From: Aradus depressus
Lineage: Eukaryota; Arthropoda; Insecta; Hemiptera; Aradidae
Direction of reading: 5' to 3'
Assembly (NCBI GenBank): GCA_963662175.1
Contig: OY759222.1
Location: 10,364,222 to 10,428,221, forward strand
DNA length: 64,000 nucleotides
Position 1 is the first letter of the stretch. Every line of letters starts with the position of its first letter. Positions 1 through 12,600 of the stretch are shown here, in pieces. Under the pieces are notes generated by a model. The model searched no databases, was not told the DNA's origin, and saw only the letters and a program-made list of their open reading frames with translations. The position numbers and the translations under genes are program-made.

Positions 1-39
1 CCAACGATTATTCATCATTTGGCACATCAAAAATAAAGA

Positions 40-245
40 AAAACATAGGTTTAAAAAAAATATTGTACATTTTACAATATATAGTACTTTCGGTATTGCT
101 ATAATTTTCAACGACGACTTAACAAATACAGTATTTCAGTTCAAGATGGTAGCAATACCGAAAATACTTCCATATATAATATATATTTTGTGATATGTAC
201 AATATTTTTAAAAACTTTTTCTTTATTTTTTATTAAGTGTTTCAC
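40..245. repeat. Palindromic repeat, Penelope-pLTR-like, with hammerhead-like core
   Basis: The two halves of this stretch are imperfect reverse complements: a run around 60-90 ending in ATACTTTCGG-like sequence is mirrored by 150-235, both ending in a TTTTTAAA..TATTGTAC-type arm. The inner part of the right half reads TTCAAGATGGTAGCAATACC then GAAAA, a degenerate CTGANGA-stem-GAAA core (stem GGTA/TACC). The same palindrome design recurs at 32950-33050 and 61078-61270. It lies in an upstream intron of the GSTCD gene; no exon is visible in 1-693. Confidence 0.6.
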
Positions 246-252
246 AATATCT

Positions 253-255
253 CTG

Positions 256-314
<59 letters not shown>
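253..314. repeat. (TA)n microsatellite
   Basis: About 60 nt of uninterrupted TA dinucleotides, directly after the palindromic repeat. Confidence 0.97.
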
Positions 315-319
<5 letters not shown>

Positions 320-693
320 AAGTGCACCGGTTTCAATTTCCGCCATTGTCAGCACAATGATCCTTGGAACGTTATTTTTCAGAATTCAATTTCTTACCAG
401 ATACTAATAAAAATAGTATTTTCTTTGCATTGTACAATTTTAAATGTTATTAGGTTCTTATAATATACAGATCAATTTTCTGAGCCTAAAAAAAGTCTGA
501 AAAATTATGTTTTTCAAGTATCCTTTATTATTGATCTTTAATTAGTATTTTTCAAGTACCCGACTTTGTCTAGTTAAAAAATCTTTCTTATAATATATTT
601 ATAATTTACATTAGATTTATTTTATTTGTTTTTACCGTAGAAACTTGATTTGATTAAGTATTGATAATTGTTATATATATTTTTCATCTCCAG

Positions 694-3600
694 ATAGTGA
701 AGGAGTGTGGCAGTGAAGTGAGACACTTGCTGGGGTTCCGAGAGTCCTGTCTGGCGGCCCCTGCTCACATCTCTCCCTGGGTCTGGTTCTGTGAAGTGGA
801 GCTCTGTGAAGGAGATCACACGGAAGCTCTTCACAGACTTGAGTCTCATCTCTCAGCCCCCGTCAGATCTCATAATATAAGTAAATTACAAACAAAATAT
901 GTAATATGTTATGCATTCTATTCTAGAGTAAATAACATGTTATATATATACCACATATATAATATGTACCCTTATGTGATGAGAATGTTAGAACTTGGCT
1001 TCTTGGGTTTCTCCTCCAATTTCTCCAGAGAGTAGAAACACAATTACGGGATGAAGAAGACTTCCCATGGCGATAATTATTTTTACTAAGTCATTCCTTA
1101 GACAGAAACATTTATATATGTTGAACAGTTTTATAGAAAGCATTGTTTACAGTGGAGTTAAATCCAGTTTTCATTTGTGTAATGAATTGAAAATATCTTC
1201 TTAAATTTAGAAGGATACGAATAATTATTGTTAATAGTAGAGCTAGTGTACATGGTTTCAATACAATGGGGATATGTACCGATCAAACTAGATATTCCAG
1301 GTGACACCCAATTACCAGTGGTACGGAATCTTACTAAAATAAACGCTGCTGTGTCTTTTCCGATTCTTTTTCATATATTACATGTTCATTAAATTTTGTT
1401 CTGAGGTTCGTTTAACACAAATGTGTGTGTGTAAAAAGAATACATTATGTAACAACAGTTCATTGCCCTGCTCTCGTGGTAGTAGATCTACCGACTAAAA
1501 TTATTTAATCCCAATGCAACCTGTTCATTTTTTTTTTTTCATAACTTCTTTGGATTTTTTTAGATAAATACCAGAAAGAAATGAGCGAAGGGCGATTTGC
1601 GGAAGGTCCTCTTTTTCTGCTAACTGATGTCGTTCTTGCTTTGGCAGTAAATCTGATCCTAAGTCATAAAGGGGAGACGATAGTTTCTGATCTGCCTCTC
1701 GTCAGGACATGGTAAGTTATAGCGTCACCCTAAATTGACATAATATTCTAGGGCGACGGTATCTTAGAGGTAGCGTGTTTGTCTACTGAGCTCAAGATTG
1801 AGCCTTCGAAACCCGGCCGAGGCGCTTAGGCTTGTTGTCTGGGAGAAAAAATCCTGAGTTCGCCGTAGTGATGGTCCCGAACCTGTACGGTGTAAGTTAC
1901 TCATTAAAGACCTCTACTTTAGTGAATAAACTTACGTAGGCCAAATGTAGAGTCGGGCTCTCTTTCGTCACTCGGTAGTACGCAACTCGTAGTTGAAGCC
2001 TCTGACTGAGGCGGCTGCCTCACATGCCTCAGGGATAAATAGGCACGTCGGAATGATTTTTTCTTTTAGCTATCCTAAAAAATGTCATTAATAAAAATTC
2101 ATAATTACTCTTTCATTTTCTTCATTATCGATTAAATATTTACGTAATGTGCAATCTGCCCACGTGTTTGCTGATTTTGTTAATTCTTTAAATAAAATGT
2201 TTCAGGTATGAGAGAGTTAGTGTGGAAAAAGGGCTAGGTGAAGAGTTGGCTGGGTATAGACCTGTTGGGGAGGGCTGGGATGAAGAGTTTGCAGGAACCC
2301 AAGGGTGCGGCTCTGGAGAGGGCAGTCTTTACAAGAGGGACCCGACCAGGTACAAACCCAGGCACAAGATATACACCCAACAAACTGAAATTGGTAACTA
2401 CTGTAACATAGAAATTGAGTTATAATAATACATTTTTAACCCCCGATGCAAAAGGAGGGTTTTATAAGTTTGAAGCCTTTATCTGTATGTGTATGTGTCT
2501 GTCTGTGGCATCGTAGCTCCTAGACGGCTGAAGCGATTTCAAACGGGTTTTTTGTGTAAAAAGCTGGTATTCGCGAGATGGTTCTTAGCCATGTTTGGTG
2601 GAAATCGGGTATGCCGTTTCCAAGATCTTCAGGTTTCATCAGTGCCTGTGTAGGGATCTCGGCCTCTATTACAGCTAGACTTGGAGTTTGAGCTCCAATG
2701 TTTATAAGGCCATGCCCCCCCCCCCCCCCTTTTTTTTTTAAAGGTTTATTTTTTGTGTCGGGGGTTTTTGAAATTTTTGATTTATTATTTTTTTTATCAT
2801 GTGCTTTTTTAAAAAATCTGGTTTTAAAGATTTAACAAAAATACTTCATTAAATGATATATTTTAATTCACGCTTATATATTTTTTTATTACAATCGTTA
2901 TTAATACATTTGCATAGAGAAATACTAATTATACCAGATTTTTGACAAGAGGACCATTGTGTAACAATCAGAATTACATTTGCAAGGATTAATTAGATAG
3001 ATAAACTTTTTTATTGCACAAAAGATTACAATCCTCATGGCAATGAGTGGGTTTTTTTTTCACAAAATAAATAACAAAAGAAGTGTAAATGAAACAATTC
3101 GAAAATTATATAAAACAAAAAAAACACATGAATAAATAAAAAAAAAAAAAAAAAAATACTACATGTATAAATAAATAAAGTAATAATAATAAAAACAAAA
3201 AATATATATATCCATCTTACAAGCACAATTTAAATTAGATTATTCTTTATTTTTAAAGCAACCGAAAAAAATAAAAATAAATCGTTAATTTCTCTAACTT
3301 TTAAATTATTTAAAATATGTACAAATGTTTCTGAGTTATATTCTGGTCTATTGGTGAGATGATTGTGGAGAAATGCTTGCCTGGGGATACACAAGGCGGG
3401 ACAATTGAGCAAAAAGTGTATGAGATCATCCTTCTCATCTAAGGTACAGAGCCTGCAGACACTTTCAGGACAAAACTCATACCTAAGCCCTCCAAGTAAT
3501 ATTCTAAAATTTTTATTGGTATTGTGGAGACGGATTTGAGCTAGAAGTCGGAGTTTTTCAATATGGCAGTTTATTGAAAGATAGCTTTCCTGAGGTCCTA

Positions 3601-6600
3601 AAGCACTGACCAATCGGTAGAGGGAGTTGTATTTAGAATTTACTATTGAATTTATATCGAGACAGACCAGATGATTCCTCATAGCTGCTACCAAATCACC
3701 ACGGAGGGGCCGGATATCAGAAATATAGGGGCCGTCCAGAAGGTGGTCAGCCCCGATCAAGGCCAGGTAACACCTGAGTTGGGTGACCCAGTTGAAGGGC
3801 AAAACAAAGTTTCGGCTGAGTTGGGCAAGGCGAAGGTAACAGAGTCTTGGGAGACGGTCCTCCGACATGGCCAGGAGTTTCTGCCACCAGCCCAACATCC
3901 TGCTGAATATCTTCACTTTAGTGTGAACCCGGCCTGTTTCCATTCTAACATAGGCGCTGGGGGTGCTCACTGGAAGCCCTAGAACTGACTTAAAGAAGCC
4001 CAGCTGACCCCGCTCAACTACCTCCACGTACTCACATCCCCAAACCTCGGACAAGTATAGAAGTACACTCTCAGCTATCGAGTCGAAAAGGTAGCATTTC
4101 GCCTCCCAGGAATCAGATCTCGTGGATCTTAACAGGTTCATTACTGCCGAATTTCCCGCTGCCAATTTTCCCAAAAAATGATTGGAGGCGGCGCGAAATT
4201 TGCCGGAGGAAGAGAATGGCACACCCAGATATGTGAAACTATTTACCAGGACCAGCTTAGTCTGTTGGTAATAGAGCCCCCTCATCCTGGCCAACCTTCC
4301 AGCTTTACGAAAAGGAACCAAGAAAGTTTTGTCGGTGTTAACAGTAAGAGAGTTGATCTGACAGTACTCGTTCAGAAGATCTAAATTACGCTGGGCTTCG
4401 CTCCAGGAAGAAGACAAGATAACGAGGTCATCCGCGTAAAGGAGGATAACCAAGTCCCTACTGCTGTCAATGTTAACTCCCTTCGCACCGTTAGTCACAA
4501 AAAATTGAACAATGTCAGATGTAAATAGAGCAAAAAGAAGAGGACTCAGAATTTTCCCTGCAGAACTCCCTCAGAAATTTGTATCTCTCCTGATGTTCCG
4601 GCGCCCTCTGAGATAACCAAAGTAGCTTTATCATACAAATTTTTCAACAGTCTCAGTATTTTCCCACTTATACCCAACTGATGTAATTTACTCCACAGCT
4701 TGTCGTGGGAGACCGAATCGAAAGCCCTCTTGAAATCAACAAAAATCCCTAGCACCTTTCTTTTCTCGAGTCTCAGTTGGATGTTGACTGCGGCTGCCAG
4801 GGTGAACACTGCGTCTCGACACCCCCTCCCACTCCTGAATCCCATCTGCTCCTCGGGAATAACACCATTCTCATCCGCCCATTTAACTAACCTATTATTA
4901 ACAATAGACGTAAATAATTTAGTAATAGAATTAAATATTGCAAGCCCTCTATAATTACCAGGATCAGTTGTTTCACCTTTTTTATGAAGCATTTTCATCT
5001 TAACTTTACACCACTTATCGGGGAATTCCTCACTATGCCAGATTTTATTAAACAAATTTAGTAGGTAGTGGGACCAAGAAGAGTCGAAATACTTAAAGCA
5101 CTCATTAGGAACTAGATCCAGACCGGCTGCTTTGTTATTTTTGCTGCTCCCTATACTTGATAACAGCTCTTCTAAAGAGATGTCCTTATCAAGAAATGGG
5201 TGATGGTGGCTGAACAACAAACTGTTATTATATAACTTCGGAGGCATGATAGAGACATAATATTCTTCCCACTGTTCAACAGAGATTGGACAGTTAGTTG
5301 TTTTGTTCTTTCTAAATTTTTTGATAGTTTGCCAGAATTCCGAGGGGTTCCTTACGTTTCTCAAAGCGGTTTTAACAGATTCAAAAAATTCAGATTTACA
5401 TTTCTTAATTATTCTTCTATGATTCGTTCTGCAGTCGACATATAACTTCATTGACTCACGACTAAAATTATCATTACGACAGAGCTTATATAACTTATTA
5501 ACTTCTTTTTTTGCATTCTTACATTCTTTTGAATACCAAAGATTTTTATTTTTATAACCGTTATTTAAAGTAATAGACTTAATTAAATCGGCTTCTATCA
5601 TCGCATTTAAAACTGATTCGTATAACTTATCACACAGTTCCATAGTAGAGTCGCTATTATAGTAGATATTGCTATTATTTTTTAATAACATTTGGAATTG
5701 AGACAGGCTTGACTTATTTCTAGAGACAACTTGTACGTTTCGAACAGAAATTGACTTAACTGAAGGTCTGAACATTTCATCGGAACAAAAGACTAGATAT
5801 AAACAACAAAAAAAATGATCAGAATAATTCGATAAATTGATAATTTTGAAATCATTAATATAATTTAGAATACCGACAGAGGCCCAAACAAAATCTACAA
5901 GACTACATCCTCTGTCAGAGAAATAAGTTAAATTAGCAGGGGAATCGCTGATGGACCTACCATTACAAGCAAATAAGCCCAGTTGTTCCATTATACCTAC
6001 CAACTGTCTACCTCTGGTATTAACTTCCTTATCAAATGAGGATCTAAACCCAGTCAACACAGAACCCTCAAAAATCTCATTATCCATTACATTCAAATGA
6101 CCAATCCGGGCGTTAAAATCACCCCCAATAACAAAACTACAATTAACATGCATGGACACAAGATCGGTGAGAAGTTCGGAGAAAGACGTGAGGAGAAGAT
6201 GGCCATCCTTGCTAGGAGGGAAGTAGACGGTGCCGAGGACCAGGTGGATGTTGCCAAGTTGGAGTCGCAAGATGAGCCAGCCAGGATGAGAAGAGAGGAC
6301 CCGGACAGGAGAACTCAGATCTCTTCTGACCAGCACCATGAGTCCCCCACTCCCCCTACCTCGCGAGTGTTCTTTTGTCGCAAGACTGAGGTAATGGTCA
6401 TAGTCCTTGAGGTATCCCGGAAGAGTGACAGTCTCGCTGGTTAGCCACGTCTCACACAGGCAGATTATACTCTTCTTCAGTAGATCGTCTGTCTCTGAAG
6501 GTGACAAATTATAGAGGGTAGAGAAGCCATATAAGTTCCAAAATCCGATTTCCAATGGGTCAAATAAGTTAGGGGTTAAGCGTTTTTTGGGAGAGAGTGT

Positions 6601-9600
6601 GTCCTTGGCCTTAAAAAAGGTTCAATGGAATGAGCCTTCACATTCTTCAGTTTCCTCTTCTTAGATGACGAGGTAGCTCTGAGAGAGGATTGGCCTCTGG
6701 ATGGGATGTCCGAGTCCACTGTACTCTGATCAATGTCTTCATCTGACAAGGCAGAACTCTCAGCCTCCTCCTGATTAGAAAATACCAAAAAATCGGTATC
6801 CCTTCTTATTAGAACACGATTTGATCCGTCGTCTTTACGTGCAAAAATGTTGTTGTTTCTACACCATAAATACTTAAATTTTCCTTTCTTCTGCAGCTCT
6901 TTCCCCACTTTGTATAATTTGTAAGAAAATTTGTCCATATCCTCATTGACGTAAATTGGAACGGGGGGGTCAATGGATGCCCCAGAAAAAATTGAACTAT
7001 TTAGTCTTTCTCGGTTGGCTCTTGCTAATTTTAGGAAGTCGAACTTGTCGGAGTATTTAATGAAGGAGAAAATAACAGTAGATCTGACACCCTCTCTACT
7101 TAACCTATAACAGTTGTCTATTTTATCAGTATTCAGATTGAAACCCACTATTTTTGCAATTTTACTGACAATATTGGCAGGTTCTTCACAGATATGGAGA
7201 GGGATATTTGTTATTCTCACCCCATAATGTCGAACTGACTGTCGAACCTCATCAAATTGTGATTTAACAATTTTTATTTCTTTGCTTAAAATATCATGTT
7301 TTCTTTTTAACTTAGCAAAATCAATTTTAAGAGACGAGAGGTCTTTATTAATTTTTTGAAAACCAGACGATATCTCCTCTTTAATAGATCTAACGTAACT
7401 GACCGCTGCCTCACTTTCGTTTTTAAACTGAGCTACGTCTTTCTTTACGGCCTCAATACAGTTAAACATCTCCTCCATCCGCTGAAGGAATGAGGCAGGT
7501 ATCAGGAGGGGAACTGCCCCTCCCACCATCTCCCCTCCGTCCGCCCCACCATGCAGCTCCTTAACTTTAGACATGTCAACAAGAATTATTATCGTCTAAT
7601 CCGTACTTCAGACTGGGATTTTGTAAAATTAATATTCACTTTTTTCAATTAAAACAGAATAGTTTTTTAAAAATTGACTCACCAAAATATTCACCAGGGT
7701 CTAATGCACAATTGTATAAAAAAATATCTTGAAAAAATGTCACAGAAACATGAAAAAATTCAGTTTTTTATGGAGCACTAAAAAAACACGTCCTCTATTG
7801 ATGAACTCTTCATCCCCATTATTTTTTTTATCATGTGCTTTTTTAAAAAATCTGGTTTTAAAGATTTAACAAAAATACTTCATTAAATGATATATTTTAA
7901 TTCACGCTTATATATTTTTTTATTACAATCGTTATTAATACATTTGCATAGAGAAATACTAATTATACCAGATTTTTGACAAGAGGACCATTGTGTAACA
8001 ATCAGAATTACATTTGCAAGGATTAATTAGAGATTCTGGTAGCGGTGTCTTTGTCATTTGGGATATGGGACTCATGTCCACTAGAGCGACGGAAGAGTGC
8101 TCTGATAGTAGGCAGTATGAATTACGTAGTTAAAGCCCGGGCATGAGTTATAATAACTAATTCTTTTTGTTATAGCTTCATATCGTGTTATAGCTACATA
8201 TCGTGTTATAGCTACATATTTTGTTATACTAACTAAATCTCAAGTATAATTATAGGAAGTATATAAATTCCCATTACTTTTGTTGGCCTCTTTGTAATTT
8301 ATTTGTTTCATCATTCTGACGTTTCGGATTCTATGAGCCATTTTCATACATCACAGAAACGATCATCAATAATTAATCATAATTGTTGTAAAAAGTCATT
8401 TTTCAACTGTAAATAGGCCATCTATTAACACCATGTCATGGCCAAATGTACCTGTTAATATATGGCCTATTTACAGTTGAAAAATTACTTTTCATAACAA
8501 TTATGATTAATTATTGATGATCGTTTCTGTGATGTATGAAAATGGCTCATAGAAGCCGAAACGTCAGAATGATGAAAAAAGAGGCCAAAAAAATTAATTT
8601 TCCCTGAAATATTCACAAGGCCTAAACCACTAATGGAAAATAAATTCCCTTTTTTCAGAGGATTGTTTGGAGAAAGTGTCCCAAGTGGAGATGATGTGGG
8701 TGGGTCCATCACCGCCACTTCCTCTGCCTAGTCCACTCCCACAGATAGATGTACCATCCTCCAGACAGCACCGCAAACTGCAGCAAGTCGAGAACCTCGT
8801 ATCCGCTGCTCTACAGGTCTCTCTCTGGTCAATTAAATATTTTCACTATTGTTTACTGACAAAAATAAAGAATTGTTTCACCTTATGTTGGATCTTTTTT
8901 TTTTTCAATGAAAAAAAATTATATAATATCAAAAGCTTGGCAAATCGAAGGAAGGAGTTGTTCCTCTTTTCACCTGACCGCTAAAGGGGGATAGATAATG
9001 TGGTTGGGTGTAAGTTTCGTTCGTTTCTATTTGTATAGATTGGCACAATGGGGTTTGTAACCTTGGGCACTGAACCGATTTCTATGAAACTTTAACTGGT
9101 GGATAGCTCATCTATCCAAAAATAGCGTAGAGTACAAATAAAAAACCACGCTATCTTCATGGCGAGCTGGGCAAAAGGCTCAAAAGGTATGTTTTTATTT
9201 ATTGTCTCGGTGGGCCTGAAGAAATTAAATGAGCCAACTCGGATTTATCTTTAAAAGGTACATTTTTTTAAAACTTCGCCGAAACATTTGAAAAAAATCA
9301 ATTTTTTAGTTTTTAAATTATTTTGTTTAACCTGTGTTACCTGTTGTTACTTTTCTTAGTCAATGACTTATTGTGACTCATACCCAGGCCTTAACTACGA
9401 GGTCATATCACCTACTACAGTGGGAGTCCTAAATTTTGCCTACCCAGATTCTGTTACCTGAGGTAGAGTCTTTAACGAGTATCTGACATCGTACAGGCTC
9501 GGGATCATCGCTCAACGTCTTATCCGAAGGACGGCGTGCTCAGGTTTTTTAAATTTCCCAACCCGCGAACTTGAGCTCAATAGGATGTAACGCTACCTCT

Positions 9601-12600
9601 GGCTATCCTACCGGCATCCTCTTTTTATTTTCTTAAATACATATTTTTTAATGAAGTTAAATGTTAAAAAAGTTGAGTTCAACTGATCTAGTGTAATTTC
9701 TTCCATCCACCACAAAATGTGCTTCGTTTTTTACATTTAGAAGGCTCTTTTTTTTTAACATGATATAATTAGTTTGAAGGAAATAGAAAACAAACATATC
9801 TTTATCTTTTATAAAATTAAAATGAGTTTCTCAGATGTGTCGTGATGGAGATGTGGTGGTGGACTTCTGCAGCGGTAGTGGTCACGTGGGTCTGTCTGTG
9901 GCGGCCCTTCTTCCTTCATGTCGAGTGGTCCTTCTGGATAATAAGGAGGGATCTTTGGAACGAGCTCGAACCAGAGCCACAGCTCTTCATCTCAACAATG
10001 TCTGGTTCATTCGCTCCAATCTGGGATACTTCAATGGAGATTTTCAGGTATTGCAAGTGTATACTTGAATCTAAGTTGTGATAGTGTCTTTTTATCAAGG
10101 TAGGATTGGTTCCTGATAAATATCCCATAGAAAGGTCATTAGCGAGTATTTGACATCAAAGAAGCTCGGGACCAACCTGAAGGAGGGCGTGCTCAAGGTT
10201 TTTATACCTTCTAGACTGCCGTGTTTCGAACCCACAATCTTGAGCACAGTAGTCAAGCATACTACCTCTGTGCTATCGCCGCTCCCAATTTACTTTCCTC
10301 TCAAGCTATTTTTTATTTAACGTTTAATTCGTAAAAATAATTGTCTCTTTTCAGTTTAAAGTGCCAATGATAGGGATGTTCAATTGTATAACTTTCTTTC
10401 TCGAGAGTTGTGGTTAAGAAACCCATTTTAGGCCCAAAATAAGACAATTTCCGTAAACTGTCTGCGTATATGAGTGAATCTTCTAAAGTAATAAATCGAA
10501 TATGATCAAATTTCTACTTTTATGTGAACATGTGTTTGGTCAGCGATTTCCAAACGAAACTTCAAGCGATTTGGAAGTTAAGCAACATTTTATGCTGTAC
10601 GTATTCAATTTTGAACATGATATGGAGGAATTATTGGCCATGAAAATTTCTACAAAAACGTCTGCGACAGTATATACCTATCTAAAGCAGTATTTCAATA
10701 AAAAAAATTATTTCTATTTATATAAATCAAATAAGTAATACCAGTAATAGTATCAGTTCAACAATTGTATTTATTCTACAACTAATTTCGTCAATTTGCC
10801 ATCTTCAGGTGGGGAATGTTAATGTAGAGAAGGGTTTAAAGAAATAGACCCTCCTCACGGTCTGGCTGGAAGTTGATTGCTAGGATGTTGATCCAGCTAG
10901 ACCCAGCGATGAGTCTAGCTCCTCTCTACATTAAGATTCACCACTTGAGGATGGCAAATTGCCGAAACAAGTTGTGGAATAAATAAAATTGTTGGACTGA
11001 TGCTTCTTTATTACTTATTTAACAAGTAAGAGAGTACATCAAATTTAATTTACAGAGATCTTTATTGCATATTTAGGCAAATATATAAAAACAAAAAAAA
11101 ATGTTTGTTGAAAACAGAACTTTTGAGTTTTTAACATCAGCGACTATAAATTTTGATTATCTTATAGACCTTTCGATGTTTTGACGAAAAATCAGATCAT
11201 TAGTTATGACGAGTAATTTAACTAAATCAACATATCAAAATACCTTTCCCAGAAATGGCTAAGGTAATTATTTATTATTTAATTATGGAATGTTGGTAAC
11301 TATCACTTTTATGTTTTTGTTTATTCATGGAAAATTGTTGAACATTTTAAAGTACGTGTAATACAATTATTATATATATTTTTTTATCTGTTGAAGGTTG
11401 GGATAGCTCTCCATGCCTGTGGTGTAGCTTCAGATCTCGTTCTCCAGAAGTGTCTAGGGAAGCGGGCGAACCTGGTCATCTGTCCCTGCTGCTATGGCAG
11501 TATCCAGGTAACTCCTAATAATTATTATTGTTATTAATTAACTTATCAATAATAATGACAATTTGAGGATGGCATAGAGGTAGCATGCTTGCCAACTTTG
11601 CTCAAGATCGGCCGAGGTCCTATGCGATGTCAGGTATTAATTCTGTGGTGGGCGAGTAAAAGTACGCTCTGACGGTTTGACATAGCCTCTACCGAGATCT
11701 AAGATGTTTAAACATCAAAAACTTATAGATGCTTTTCACTTAACTGCCACGGTGCCGAGTGTTCCCAAGTAACAATTGAAAAAATATTACGTGCTCTTGG
11801 GGAGGTTTACAAGGTGCGGACATGAGGTGTCATCGTCGAGGAGTTCTCAATAAAGAAGAGACAGCAGCTCTAACCATCTTCTTCCTCGGACGGTTGGCAA
11901 GCTTCGGATAAGAACTGCTCCCATATCCTCACATAGGTTCTTCTCAAGACCTACTTTTGCTGTCAGAACGCTATCTGAGTTGAAAAACATATATTGAGGG
12001 CAAATCATATAATGGAACATTCTTTAGTGCAACACCTAAACAGTTTTAAGGATTTGGACCTAATATGAAGTGCTACCTGTGAAGAGGGTTCTTTTATATG
12101 TTATTAAAACATTGTAAATTACTAAATAAAACAAACTTATTTTTTTAAATATTGTCTATTCTTAATGTCCGAAAGAAATATATACAAAAACTACTGGTTT
12201 CGGCATTACACCATCGTCAGGTCTTATACGATGTTGTATCGCCGAAAGCGCTAGTTTAAAAAAAAAAAAAACATTTAAAACAATAAATTTGCTTTATTTA
12301 TTAAATATAACTAATATATTTTACAAAATATTTCCATGTTTCTCAACAATTGTTTACTACAATAATTGTAGTAAACAATTGTTGAGAAACATGGAAATAT
12401 TCACCTAATACATTTTTCTCTCCATTCCAGACAAATCATGACGTGAAATATCCGCAGAGTGGTGAATTTCGAGAGGTGGGACTCTCCGAGAGAGGATATA
12501 TAGTGCTGGGTCACTGTGCTGACCAGGCAGGGACTGAACAAGGAGAGAGAGCCATGCTAGCTGTGGACACGGATAGGTAGGTTGTGTAGGATATGTATAT

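Larger units (their letters stand above)
2998..7817 (-). mobile_element. Nearly full-length non-LTR retrotransposon (LINE), two ORFs
   Basis: A 4.8-kb element on the minus strand inserted in a GSTCD intron and bounded by 214-bp direct repeats. The 5' end is near 7817 with about 240 nt of leader; then ORF1 (7574 to 6576), a gap of about 20 nt, ORF2 (6555 to 3230 with one frame break), and an A/T-rich 3' UTR at 2998-3229 ending in an ATAAAAAAG-like tail. ORF1 has a coiled coil and a CR1/L1-like RNA-binding fold; ORF2 has an apurinic-type endonuclease, reverse transcriptase and a C-terminal CCHC-type cysteine/histidine motif. This fits the CR1/Jockey-like superfamily; the exact clade was not resolved. 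The element is intact apart from one visible frame break, so it is young. Confidence 0.92.

Noticed and set aside
3035..3226. Phe/Ile-rich minus-strand ORF
   Set aside because: Produced by A/T homopolymers in the LINE 3' UTR.
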